NCBI GenBank assembly: GCA_029931535.1
Contig: JAQPZY010001610.1
Span: 434,001-498,000, forward strand
Direction of reading: 5' to 3'
Origin: Margaritifera margaritifera
Taxonomy: Eukaryota > Mollusca > Bivalvia > Unionida > Margaritiferidae
DNA length: 64,000 nucleotides
Below are positions 12,301 through 27,300 of the stretch, one piece after another (position 1 is the first letter of the stretch; the number at the start of each line of letters is the position of its first letter). The notes under the pieces were generated by a model. The model did no database searches and was not told the DNA's origin. It was given only the letters and a program-made list of their open reading frames with translations. A program made the translations under genes and the position numbers.

Positions 12301-15300
12301 AGACAAAAATCATAAAAGTTTTACGTTCTCTGTCTCTTAACTTTTCCCGTATTTAACTCATAAAGATGTATGATAGTTCATTGAAAAGGAAAATTATGAC
12401 ATGTATATTTCTGAAAGATTTCAATGTAAATGCGAATACCACTAAGAAATAAACGGTTATGTGTGCAACGGCAATTTCTCGAGTTACAAACCTTGTCTCT
12501 TTTTATGTGTTTACCTAAGGAACCATGCATTAGAACATCCTATTTTCATTGTTTATACCCATTTTAGTATCAAGCTTGCATCAGGTAAGTGTGGTTCTTT
12601 ATTAAAAGTATAAGTAGTGTAGTTAAGAAGTGTACTGTGTTGAGCATAATCAGGACAGGGATGAGTAACTTTTGCAACAAACTTGTCCCAAGGACAGGTG
12701 CTTGGAAAAAATGTTCCTGAGCCCTTATCATGTACTTCATGATAAGGCAGTCCCACTGTAAGGTGGTGTACTCTATGGCTCTCATGGGCAATGTTATAAT
12801 GAGGGGGTACTGTATTTTGCAAAAAAATATGAACCAGAGTCTTAAAAAAGGGAATGAAAGGAGGGAGCAGGATCCAAACTGTCAGTTAAGAAAATATGTA
12901 AATAAGCAGGGATAATTTTTAGTACATTGATAGTTACACACATGTACTACAATATAAACCAACCAGTGAAAAGGTCAGCATGGCACAAGCAACTGCATAT
13001 AACCCACCCACAACTAACGGTTGGCAAAGCAAAGTGTAGATTACATGCTTTTACCATCCCAGTTATATCATTTGTGTTAAACCTAAAACCTATTCTGCTT
13101 AAAAATAAAAAAAATATAAATAATAATAAACCCAATCAAAAGCCAAAACAGACCACAGTGCATCATTTCATTTGGGGAAAGTGAGCCTTGTTTTCAAAAC
13201 CTCCACTTCACTAAGTATAATCAGTAATAATTTTAGACTGTAATAATGTGATATCAAATCTAATACTGTGATATCAAATCTAATACTGTGATATCCTAAA
13301 AACAAACCAAACTGGATGATCAGAGTGGACTTTGGTGGTAATATGGTTGGTAATAAAATAGTTATAAGCCACAACTTGTTTCAGATTGGTTTTGGTGTGC
13401 TGCAGCTTTAAGGGTCCACAAAAAAAGATTCTAATTGTCTAGCAGATTGACTTAGTATTGTGACACTATCTTTTTACTCCAATAAAAATCAGCACAATGT
13501 TTCTTGTGAAGCTAAAAGGAGGTAAATATTATGAGCAGATTTTCAGACTTGTCTCCAACAACAGTCGTGAAAGATTAAGTATTTGATGACATTGACTATT
13601 TAGCTTTGTTTCATGAATTGTTACATTCATTGCATGATAAGGCCACAGTTTTCATAATTTATTACTGTGCCCTAACATGTACAGCAAGGACATTTGGATT
13701 TTGCCCTGTCCATCCATCCATAATGAAAAGCTTGTTAACATAATTTATTACTATATCCCAACATGTCCAACAGGGGCATTTTGATTGGGTCCTGTCTATT
13801 GATCCATGATGAAAAGCATTTTAGCATAATTCATTACAATGCCCCAACATGTCCAGCAGTGACATTTTGATTTTGTCCTGTCTGTCTGACCATCATGAGA
13901 AACATGTTTGTGTAATTCAGTTGCGCAAAAACTACTTGAAGTAGGCAAATTAAATGTTGAAGATATGTTTTCAAATGATCTAATTAGACTTTCATGCCAC
14001 TACAACACTTTTTCCATTTTAAATTTTTTTTCTAAATTATACTTTTTTGTGTGAAAATCTTGTTAGCATGATTGTTAAAATAGAACTTGAAATAGACAAA
14101 TGAAATTTGGTAGGCATGTTTTAATACATATGAAGATGGCCTAATTATATTCTTATGTCACTAAAGCAATTTTGCATTTTTTTTTACATAAATTTTTCTT
14201 ATTAACTCTTGAAGATTTGTACCACTTTTTCAAGATCTGATTAAAAAAGCACACTATTGGTAAAAAAAAGTAGGTGAAAATGATACACTTCTTTTAAATA
14301 TTTCAGGTTTTCAAACCAACCTTTCATATCCTAATGCAAACACTTTCATATCCTAATGCAAACACTTTCATTTCCTAATGCAAACACTTTCATATCCTAA
14401 TGCAAACACTTTCATATCCTAATGCAAGCACTTTCATTTCCTAATGCAAACACTTTCATATCCTAATGCAAACACTTTCATTTCCTAATGCAAGCACTTT
14501 CATTTCCTAATGCAAACACTTTCATATCCTAATGCAAGCACTTTCATTTCCTAATGCAAACACTTTCATATCCTAATCCAAGCACTTTCATTTCCTAATG
14601 CAAACACTTTCATATCCTATGCAAACACTTTCATATCCTAATGCAAACACTTTCATATCCTATGCAAACACTTTCATATCCTAATGCAAACACTTTCATA
14701 TCCTAATGCAAACACTTTCATTTCCTAATGCATACACTTTCATATCCTAATGCAAACACTTTCATATCCTAATGCAAACACTTTCATATCCTAATGCAAA
14801 CACTTTCATATCCTAATGCAAACACTTTCATTTCTTAATGCAAGCACTTTCATATCCTTATGCAAGCACTTTCATATCCTAATGCAAACACTTTCATATC
14901 CTAATGCAAACACTTTCATATCCTAATGCAAACACTTTCATTTCCTAATGCAAACACTTTCATATCCTAATGCAAACACTTTCATTTCCTAATGCAAACA
15001 CTTTCATATCCTATGCAAACACTTTCATATCCTAATGCAAACACTTTCATATCCTAATGCAAACACTTTCATTTCCTAATGCAAACACTTTCATATCCTA
15101 TGCAAACACTTTTATATCCTATGCAAACACTTTCATATCCTAATGCAAACACTTTCATATCCTAATGCAAACACTTTCATTTCCTAATGCAAACACTTTC
15201 ATATCCTAATGCAGGCACTTTCATATCCTAATGCAAGCACTTTTATATCCTAATGCAAACACTTTCATTTCCTAATGCAAACACTTTCATATCCTATGCA

Positions 15301-18300
15301 AACACTTTCATATCCTATGCAAACACTTTCATTTCCTAATGCAAACATTTTCATATCCTATGCAAACACTTTCTTATCCTAATGCAAACACTTTCATATC
15401 CTAATGCAAACACTTTCATATCCTAATGCAAACACTTTCATTTCCTAATGCAAGCACTTTCATATCATAATGCAAGCACTTTCATTTCCTAATGCAAACA
15501 CTTTCATATCCTAATGCAAACACTTTCATTTCCTAATGCAAACACTTTCATATCCTATTGCACTTTCATATCCTAATGTAAACACTTTCATATCCTAATG
15601 CAAGCACTTTTATATCCTAATGCAAGCACTTTCATATCCTAATGCAAACACTTTCATTTCCTAATGCAAACACTTTCATTTCCTAATTCAAACACTTTCA
15701 TATCCTATGCAAACACTTTCATATCCTACTGCGAACACTTTCATATCCTAATGCAAGCACTTTCATATACTAATGCAAACACTTTCATATCCTAATGCAA
15801 GCATTTTCATTTCCTAATGCAAACACTTTCATTTCCTAATGCAAACACTTTCATATCCTATGCAAACACTTTCATATCCTAATGCAAACACTTTCATATC
15901 CTATGCAAACACTTTCATATCCTAATGCAAACACTTTCATATCCTATGCAAACACTTTCATTTCCTAATGCAAACACTTTCATTTCCTAATGCAAACACT
16001 TTCATATCCTATGCAAACACTTTCATATCCTAATGCAAACACTTTCATATCCTAATGCAAACACTTTCATTTCCTAATGCAAGCACTTTCATATCCTAAT
16101 GCAAACACTTTCATTTCCTAATGCAAACACTTTCATATCCTAATGCAAGCACTTTCATATTCTAATGCAGACACTTTCATATCCTAATGCACTTTCATAT
16201 CCTAATGTAAACACTTTCATATCCTAATGCAAGCACTTTCATATCCTAATGCAAACACTTTTATATCCTAATGCAAGCACTTTCATATCCTAATGCAAAC
16301 ACTTTCATTTCCTAATGCAAACACTTTCATTTCCTAATTCAAACACTTTCATATCCTATGCAAACACTTTCATATCCTAATGCAAACACTTTCATATCCT
16401 AATGCAAGCACTTTCATATACTAATGCAAACACTTTCATATCCTAATGCAAGCATTTTCATTTCCTAATGCAAACACTTTCATTTCCTAATGCAAACACT
16501 TTCATATCCTATGCAAACACTTTCATATCCTAATGCAAACACTTTCATATCCTATGCAAACACTTTCATTTCCTAATGCAAACACTTTCATTTCCTAATG
16601 CAAACACTTTCATATCCTATGCAAACACTTTCATATCCTAATGCAAACACTTTCATATCCTAATGCAAACACTTTCATTTCCTAATGCAAGCACTTTCAT
16701 ATCCTAATGCAAACACTTTCATTTCCTAATGCAAACACTTTCATATCCTAATGCAAGCACTTTCATATTCTAATGCAGACACTTTCATATCCTAATGCAC
16801 TTTCATATCCTAATGTAAACACTTTCATATCCTAATGCAAGCACTTTCATATCCTAATGCAAACACTTTCATATCCTAATGCAAGCACTTTCATTTCCTA
16901 ATGCAAACACTTTCATTTCCTAATGCAAACACTTTCATTTCCTAATTCAAACACTTTCATATCCTATGCAAACACTTTCATATCCTAATGCAAACACTTT
17001 CATATCCTAATGCAAACACTTTCATATCCTAATGCAAACACTTTCATATCCTAATGCAAACACTTTCATTTCCTAATGCAAGCACTTTCATTTCCTAATG
17101 CAAACACTTTCATATCCTAATGCAAGCACTTTCATTTCCTAATGCAAACACTTTCATATCCTAATGCAAGCACTTTCATTTCCTAATGCAAACACTTTCA
17201 TATCCTAATCCAAGCACTTTCATTTCCTAATGCAAACACTTTCATATCCTATGCAAACACTTTCATATCCTAATGCAAACACTTTCATATCCTATGCAAA
17301 CACTTTCATATCCTAATGCAAACACTTTCATATCCTAATGCAAACACTTTCATTTCCTAATGCATACACTTTCATATCCTAATGCAAACACTTTCATATC
17401 CTAATGCAAACACTTTCATATCCTAATGCAAACACTTTCATTTCTTAATGCAAGCACTTTCATATCCTTATGCAAGCACTTTCATATCCTAATGCAAACA
17501 CTTTCATATCCTAATGCAAACACTTTCATATCCTAATGCAAACACTTTCATTTCCTAATGCAAACACTTTCATATCCTAATGCAAACACTTTCATTTCCT
17601 AATGCAAACACTTTCATATCCTATGCAAACACTTTCATATCCTAATGCAAACACTTTCATATCCTAATGCAAACACTTTCATTTCCTAATGCAAACACTT
17701 TCATATCCTATGCAAACACTTTTATATCCTATGCAAACACTTTCATATCCTAATGCAAACACTTTCATATCCTAATGCAAACACTTTCATTTCCTAATGC
17801 AAACACTTTCATATCCTAATGCAAGCACTTTCATATCCTAATGCAAGCACTTTTATATCCTAATGCAAACACTTTCATTTCCTAATGCAAACACTTTCAT
17901 ATCCTATGCAAACACTTTCATATCCTATGCAAACACTTTCATTTCCTAATGCAAACATTTTCATATCCTATGCAAACACTTTCTTATCCTAATGCAAACA
18001 CTTTCATATCCTAATGCAAACACTTTCATATCCTAATGCAAACACTTTCATTTCCTAATGCAAGCACTTTCATATCATAATGCAAGCACTTTCATTTCCT
18101 AATGCAAACACTTTCATATCCTAATGCAAACACTTTCATTTCCTAATGCAAACACTTTCATATCCTATTGCACTTTCATATCCTAATGTAAACACTTTCA
18201 TATCCTAATGCAAGCACTTTTATATCCTAATGCAAGCACTTTCATATCCTAATGCAAACACTTTCATTTCCTAATGCAAACACTTTCATTTCCTAATTCA

Positions 18301-21300
18301 AACACTTTCATATCCTATGCAAACACTTTCATATCCTACTGCAAACACTTTCATATCCTAATGCAAGCACTTTCATATACTAATGCAAACACTTTCATAT
18401 CCTAATGCAAGTATTTTCATTTCCTAATGCAAACACTTTCATTTCCTAATGCAAACACTTTCATATCCTATGCAAACACTTTCATATCCTAATGCAAACA
18501 CTTTCATATCCTATGCAAACACTTTCATATCCTAATGCAAACACTTTCATATCCTATGCAAACACTTTCATTTCCTAATGCAAACACTTTCATTTCCTAA
18601 TGCAAACACTTTCATATCCTATGCAAACACTTTCATATCCTAATGCAAACACTTTCATATCCTAATGCAAACACTTTCATTTCCTAATGCAAGCACTTTC
18701 ATATCCTAATGCAAACACTTTCATTTCCTAATGCAAACACTTTCATATCCTAATGCAAGCACTTTCATATTCTAATGCAGACACTTTCATATCCTAATGC
18801 ACTTTCATATCCTAATGTAAACACTTTCATATCCTAATGCAAGCACTTTCATATCCTAATGCAAACACTTTTATATCCTAATGCAAGCACTTTCATATCC
18901 TAATGCAAACACTTTCATTTCCTAATGCAAACACTTTCATTTCCTAATTCAAACACTTTCATATCCTATGCAAACACTTTCATATCCTAATGCAAACACT
19001 TTCATATCCTAATGCAAGCACTTTCATATACTAATGCAAACACTTTCATATCCTAATGCAAGCATTTTCATTTCCTAATGCAAACACTTTCATTTCCTAA
19101 TGCAAACACTTTCATATCCTATGCAAACACTTTCATATCCTAATGCAAACACTTTCATATCCTATGCAAACACTTTCATTTCCTAATGCAAACACTTTCA
19201 TTTCCTAATGCAAACACTTTCATATCCTATGCAAACACTTTCATATCCTAATGCAAACACTTTCATATCCTAATGCAAACACTTTCATATCCTAATGCAA
19301 ACACTTTCATTTCCTAATGCAAGCACTTTCATATCCTAATGCAAACACTTTCATTTCCTAATGCAAACACTTTCATATCCTAATGCAAGCACTTTCATAT
19401 TCTAATGCAGACACTTTCATATCCTAATGCACTTTCATATCCTAATGTAAACACTTTCATATCCTAATGCAAGCACTTTCATATCCTAATGCAAACACTT
19501 TCATATCCTAATGCAAGCACTTTCATTTCCTAATGCAAACACTTTCATTTCCTAATGCAAACACTTTCATTTCCTAATTCAAACACTTTCATATCCTATG
19601 CAAACACTTTCATATCCTAATGCAAACACTTTCATATCCTAATGCAAGCACTTTCATATACTAATGCAAACACTTTCATATCCTAATGCAAACATTTTCA
19701 TTTCCTAATGCAAACTCTATTATTTCCTAATGCAAACACTTTAATATCCTATGCAAACACTTTCATATCCTAATGCAAGCACTTTCATATCCTAATGCAA
19801 ACACTTTCATATCCTAATGCAAACACTTTCATATCCTAATGCAAACACTTTAATATCCTAATGCAAACACTTTCATTTCCATTTGGCTGTGGTAGCTCAG
19901 TTAGTAGAGTATCAGTTCATAATCCAAGGGTCACAAATTTGATACCCATCCAGGCCATCCCAGGTTGGCTGTCTCAGTGTGTCCTTGGGAAAGGCACTTA
20001 GCTCCCATTGCCTCAGCATGATATAGCCAATAATGTGTTAAATGTGCCTTTTACCCAACAAAAACACACAAAAAAATCCATTTCAATTTGAAGTGATAGA
20101 TTTTCCTAATGTTAATCCTGTGCCATTTTAGTCTTGGTGATTTAGACATTTTTGGATTATCATGATCCCTCACGTGCTTGTAGCTTTTGGGTGGGAGAAT
20201 AAGTTTTAGCTTGCAAGAGTGAACTGTTTCAAGATGATCGGCTAGCTTCAGATACATCCTGAAGCAGGCATTTTGCAATATGAGTCTTTCATTTACCATT
20301 CAACCTTTTAAAAAATAGGCTCACCCAGCATCCCAGCATGCATTTCAATGAAGCTATGCATTATCACCAAGATGTATATTGGGTTCCAACCTAATGGCAT
20401 GGAAGTAACATTAGGAATGCCTGTCATTTAAAATGGAAACAGATCTGACAGTGTTTGCATTGTGATGCAAAATGTTGGTTTAAAAATTTGAAATATTTAA
20501 GAAGTGAATAATTTGCATTCAGTTCTTAGCATTATTGTGCTTTTTTTTTAGTCAGATCTGAATAGGAGTAAAAGTCTCAAATGTTCCTAGAGAAAACTAT
20601 AGTTTGTAATATTTCACTGGTAATGAACTGATTAGTCTCTCATTTAGACATGGCTGATGTCTACATTGCACTCCAGTTTTGCTACATTTTTTGTTCCATC
20701 TTTCTTTTCAGGAATGTATCAAACCAGTTTTTCTGTCTGAAAGGGAAGAGATGAAAAATTCCACAAGAGAGATTCTACATTTCTGTGTGGACTCTTATCT
20801 ACGAGCCCTCAGTCCTTTTATGCCCTTCTTGTCAGAAGAGCTGTTTCAGAGACTAACACCAAGGGGAGACAACTGGCCAGAGAGTATCTGTATCAGCACT
20901 TATCCAGACCCACATAAGGTATGACAACAGTCTCCTCATTTTTCTATTAAAACTTATTGCTGGAAAATGTTCTTGGTCCAGTATTTGATCAAGGTCAAAT
21001 GTTTGTGATACATTTGAATCATATACTTCCTGACTCAAGTATTTAAATCGTTTATTCTAAGCAACAGTTAAATATGAAATAATAATGCAGTCAATAAATA
21101 TTAGATATGTATGTGCTACTGGCTAGGCTTTTATAAAATAATATGATTTTGTTTTATCTCAGTGAATGTAATAACAATGAACAGTACTTTTCACAGATAT
21201 GGAGAGAGCTGGAGAAAAGAATACAATTGGAAAGATTTGAGATGGGAAAGTTGCATGGATAAATTAGCAACACAAATTTAAAAAAAAGATAAAAGACAGT

Positions 21301-24300
21301 GAAAGATAGGCAGGTATCTATCAAAACATATTTTGGTAGGTGAGTAGGAAAGAAAAGTTGCTATTAGAAACAGAAAACTAAAAACATGAATAATCCTGGT
21401 TCTTGGTTTTAGAAAACTAGATGCACCGAATATTTCTATATTATCCTTTAGGTAATTACAATACCTGTAAATAATTTGATAAGTTATTTTTGTACATATT
21501 TCTTCTCAGTATCCTTGGAATGACCCTGACATTGACCTTGAGGTGACCTTGGTGCAGGAGATTTGTACAGGAGTCTTGTCCCTAATGGGAGACTACCAGC
21601 TGAAGAAAGGCACTGCAGATGGTAGGGACAAGATACTAAAACTAATTAGCTACTGTTGCATAATAGTATATTGGATAGTTGTACAGGAGCCTTGTCCCCA
21701 ATGAGAGATTACCAGCTGAAGAAAGGACACTGCAGATGTTATTGGCGGGTCACAATAACTGTAATTAGCTGCTGTTGCATCATAGTATATAGGAGATTTG
21801 TACAGGAGCTCTGTCCCTAATCGGATACTACCATCTGAAGAAGGGCACTGTACACACTATAACTGTAATTAGCTGCTGTTGTATCATAGTAAATAGGAGA
21901 TTTGTACAGGAGCTCTGTCCCTAATCAGATACTACCATCAGAAGAAGGGCACTGCATGCACTGTAACTGTAATTAGCTGCTGTTGCATAATTGCTAGTAA
22001 TATTAGGCACAAAGTAAATACCTTTTTGTTTTTTGCATGCCATGGACACAATAATAGAAAAATGGCATTCAACCAAGATGGTACACTGTATGTGCTGTAT
22101 CTCATTTGACTGATTGACAGTGCATGATAAGCCATGTTTGACTGAGTGGTATCACATTTGAATGATTGATAATGCATATGATAAGCCATATTTGACAGTG
22201 GTATCTCATTTGACTGATTGACAGTGCATGATAAGCAACATTTGACTGAGTGGTATCATATTTGACTGATTGACAGTGTAAAATAATCCACATTTGACTG
22301 AGTAGTGTCATATTTGACTGAGCTTTCACCAAGAACTCATTCTAAAAGTGCATCTTTATTTGTCAAATACAGAGTGTACCATCGTCATTTGAATGCTGTT
22401 CATCTGTTATCATCTCAATCAGTTGCACAAATTGCATATTGGTATTTACTCCTCATTTGGACTTGTCTATTGTTTGCTCCAGTCACTACTTTTCATAGAC
22501 ATTTTCTAGAATCTTCATCCCAGTTTACCTAATGGTGGCAAATCCTGTAATAGTTAAAATCTTAGTTCATGACATCAGTTTTTCTCCAGCTCATTTATAC
22601 TTTATACAACTTTCATAGGATACATTGGATAGGAAACCCAAACAGTGGCAGTAGTAATGTACCTCAGAGCTCACTAAGACGTACTGTGGCAAAGTTTGAA
22701 AGGTTCAAGGGCATGGAGGTTGTGAGATAAGCAGCTTCCAAAGCATTATGCTTTTTAGTGTGAAAGAACAGTTCCCAAAGCATTATGCCTTTTAGTGTAA
22801 AAGAACAGTTCCCAAAGCATTATGCCTTTTAGTGTGCAAGGACAGTTCCCAAAGCATTATGCCTTTTAGTGTGACAGAACAGTTCCCAAATCATTATGCC
22901 TTTTAGTGTGAAAGAACAGTTCCCAAAGCATTATGCCTTTTAGGGTGAAAGAACAGTTCCCACAGCATTATGCTTTTTAGTGTGAAAGAACAGTTCCCAA
23001 AGCATTATGCTTTTTAGTGTGAAAGAACAGTTCCCAAAGCATTATGCCTTTTAGTGTGAAAGAACAGTTCCCAAAGCATTATGCTTTTTAGTGTGAAAGA
23101 ACAGTTCCCAAAGAAAGTGTGTGGTAGGAGAAAGCCTTATATCTCTACATGAAAGCAGCTAGAGCCATGGTAAAAAAGCCATTGTTGGTTAAAGATACTT
23201 GTGTTCATCAATGGACAATCTTTTTATCCCAGGACTCAATCTCATGACTTGCAGTCTTCAACCCATAGTTCACTGCTTTACTTCAACACAATACCCGGTT
23301 CAAACAGTCTCTTTAAAAAAGGATTAAGGCAACCAATCTATGTGCTTGATAAAACCCAGACCCAGGGTGCATCTGTTCAACACCAATATAGCGCAGCCCC
23401 CACCCTGAAGAATGTGCCTAGTTCTTTAGTGGACAGGAGTTTATTCTTTGAGGGCAGACTCCTCATGTATCCATACCAGACTTGGAAATGGAAATGGATC
23501 ATCCCCTGTAAAGAGATTTAGCTGTTCCTTCAACCAGTGTCTATTACCATGCAACCGTCACATGTGACAGTCACAGCCTGACAAACTGTGTAGCTAGCGG
23601 GGATAATGACATAACAGTTTCTGCAACAGGAATACTAATGGTGCATGGGGACCCTCCAGATCCAGATACTAAGGAAACCAAGGGATTCAGAGAAGAACAT
23701 GCTACTTCTCTGGCTTTAAATCCTTGAAACTACCCAGAAGAGACCTTTTTGTGTTTGGACTTGGAAAAATACCATTCAACAACGTTTATGTTCTGTAATG
23801 CTCTAATGATAACACATCATTTGTGTTCTGTACTACTGTAATGTTCTCCTCATACAACACTAAAAAAGCTGAATTGAATTGAGATCGTAGATTTTTACAT
23901 CTTGAAAGAGACTTGTTTTGACATGAAATCCAAATTGGCATCACATTGGAATGGAGTATAATAATGTTTCATCTTCATTGGTCATTTCTTATTCTCTTAA
24001 ACAGACAAATCAATTTATCATCTTAGTTCCTTTAATAATTTATCTTTCTCTTTTTTTTTTGTGCTTAATGTTATATTTTGGTTAGAGCCTTTTCAGAAAG
24101 GGGCGGAATGGGCAGTTGGGGCAGAAGACACTTACTCTAATCAAATATGGATTGTTGATTGTGGGGTTATTCAAACACTGTTCTAAATGTTTATGTTGAC
24201 CAGTCAAATAATAAGTTGATGGATCATGGAGATTTTGAAAAGTGCTTTCCTACACCCACATGTAATTCTGGAATAGCCCTTATGACTCATGGACATTCAG

Positions 24301-27300
24301 ATGTTGGTCATAACAGCTACCATCAGGTTATAATTACATGCATCATTTTTCAGTGTTAGTCTGTGTGTCTGACAAGAAATGGTTGGAAATTCTCCCCAAG
24401 TACAGTGACCCACTTCACATTCTATCCAGGGCCAAGTCAGTAACAGTACATCAGGTTATGGACACAATACAGGATGGAGTGGCCATCAACATCGTTAGAC
24501 CAGAGATTCAGGTTCAGATTCCATTGAAGGTATGTAACGTTCCTGAGTAGTAAACATGGTTTATGCCCCTGAGTAGAAAAATAAAACAATAATGTCCCAA
24601 AATAGCAAGAAAAAGCTATGTTGTTAAGTAGAAGGCAGAGTTATAACACCTGATGATAAGTAGTTAAAGGTCCCCGAGTATATTAAGTTCAATCTGTGCG
24701 ATGAATGGGCAGAATGTATGTCTCTGCAATATAAGCAGAGTTATATCCCCTGATTGTAAATAGTTAAAAGTCCCTGACTATGCCATGAATGGGTAAAATT
24801 TATGTCACTGCTATATAGGCAGTTATAACCCCAGATTGTAAGTAGTAATAAGTCCCTGAGTATCAAGTACAATCTATGCCATAAATGGGCAGAATTTAAG
24901 TCACTGCAATATGGATAAGAGTTAATGTCCCTTAGTAGTTGGTAAATGAACACCTCCAAGAAACAGCCCAAGATCATGCCCCAAAGTTGTGTGAACAGTT
25001 TGCCCCAAGTTTGTTGACAGAGTTAATAGCAAGCATAGCTCAAGCATCACTTGTGAAGCAAGCTTTTGTGGCAGTGTTTATCATATGCATAGTGGACCAT
25101 CTGAAAAGATTTAATTTTTGGGTTTTCTTTCCAGGTTCTCATGATTTACTGGATATGAGAACATCAACAAAGAATGCAAATTGCAGAACAATAAAATCAG
25201 ACAAGATGGAGAAGACTAATTGTTCACTCTGACACAATTTTACTTTACTTATTTATCTGAATAATGATACTGTGCAAAAACACTTAATATGAATTGACCC
25301 AAAATGCACACAAGCCTGAAAGCAAAAAATGTCCATCACATCATAATGCAATTTTTGCGGTTGTTGTCTTAATGGATTCCATCAGTGTATTACAAACCAC
25401 CAAGTCAGAACAAATTGTCAGCCAATCCACATTACTGTAGCTGCACTCACTCAGCAGGTACTACCAATAACATATTACTAATAGGGAAGGCTTACTTTGA
25501 GGCCTCAGGTAGCAGGCAAAAGTAGGTAATACCCAAAATTCTCTAGTATAGTTGATTCCCCTATTGGGGTGGAGTTTTATGACCATGAATCATGACAATG
25601 CTGTTGTCTGTAAGGAGGAGTCAGAGTTAATATCCCTGAGTATCAGACAAAGTTTACACTCCTGAAATGTTAAGCAGTTGAGTACTACTGATAACTGCTT
25701 TCAAGCAAGGGGGAAATAACTGTGCTATTCAGAACCATTTATTAATTCCCCACTCATTGAAGTCAGCAGAGTCTATAATCATGTTGTCCATCTGTCAGCA
25801 TTTGGTGTCTGTAAGATATTTTTACTGGGAATTGTTCTGTTTTGCCCAAATTTGGTTTCCAGATTTATATTGATGAGACCACGAAAGTGTTTTATTTCCA
25901 GCATTTCATGACATTGTTTACAGGAGTTATGCCCCCTAATTGGCCATATGCCTAACGTCAGTATCTGCAGCATGGCTTTTTCAAGTTTTATTGGACTTCA
26001 GTCAAATTTTGTATGCAGCTCTGTATTGATGAGACCTCAGAAGAGTTTTATTTCCAGCATTGCAGGACATCATACAATAGTTATGCCCCCTGATTTCAAC
26101 AGCATACATTTACCAGGGTTTGTTGGATATCAATCAGATTTTGGAGTGGGACTTTATGCTGATAAGACCTTTAAGTGAGTTTGATTGCACCATTCCATGA
26201 CATCATTTACAGAAGCTATGCCCCATGTTTGCCCTTCCTCATGACATTGGTTTCACAGCTTAACTTTAAAATTTGTTGGATTTTCACTAAATTTAGTATG
26301 GGGCTTTATGTTGATGAGATCTTGAAAAAGTTCATTTACCAGCATCCCACAACATCATTTATAGGAGTTATGCCCCCTGATTGCCTATCCACCTGACTTT
26401 GGTTTCAGCAGGATAATTTTTCCAAGGTTTGTTGGTTTTCTGCAAAATTTGATGTGGGGCTTTATATTGATGAGACCATGAAAGACTTTGATTCCAGCAT
26501 TGCACGACTTCATTTACAGAGTTATGCCCACTTGGAGTGGTCTGAAGTCTGTTGTTGGGCAAATATTGGTACTTAAAATACCAAGTTGATTTCTTTTAAG
26601 TTTAAATTCAGTCATAATGCAATTGTTACAAATCATTTTTGGAAAGAATTAACATATTAGATGAAGACAGGTATATTTTCTCTCATTAACAAATCAAATT
26701 AACAAAAGTGATTATTCTCTGCTACCACTGAATTCAGCCATCCCAGAAAGACAAAAAAGCATCTTTCCATAACCAGTTTAAAATTTCTATTGCAACTATG
26801 AACAGTGCCTCCAAGAATCCATAGACTCTTGTATTTAATTACGTCCATGCATTGTTTATTTTAGTGGCATAGTAAGTCAGAATGTTGTTATACATTGTGT
26901 ATACAACATTTGCATGTTTCCTGCTGAATTTGTATTTTTGCAATTTTTTTACCGTTCATTATTGTCCATGTGATATTGATTGGTAACAATCAATTTTCAC
27001 CAGTGTAATTGTATTGCACTAGTAATTTTTGGTTGTTACGCATTTCTTAAGTTTTCTCAGTATCATGAGTTCACCTATTTCAACATTTTAGATATTTGAT
27101 ATGTGCACTTGTGGGTTTTTTTTTCTTCTCTTTTGCATTACAGAGATGTCAGTCAAGTGCAAGAAGTGTAGATGCTTTGAAATCATGGAGGATAACCATG
27201 AGACTGGCCTGGCCTGCACAAAATGCTCTTCTTCATGTAGCATGTGTACATTATGGATGAAAGATATCTGGTCCAATCCAAAGCAATTTAATTTGCCGCA

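Noticed and set aside
14320..19880. CRISPR array
   Set aside because: Units are directly adjacent with no unique spacers, there are no cas genes, and the surroundings are a eukaryotic intron.
19881..19955. Functional tRNA gene
   Set aside because: A and B boxes are present, but the acceptor and T stems do not pair and a SINE core follows. The same reasoning applies to 55378, 45902 and 10963.
23201..23521. Possible 106-residue protein
   Set aside because: No domain, no codon or splice support, and it lies within a VARS2 intron between minisatellites.
24939..25232. Possible 97-residue protein or extra VARS2 exon
   Set aside because: Exon 8 joins exon 9 in phase without it, and the sequence resembles no ValRS segment.
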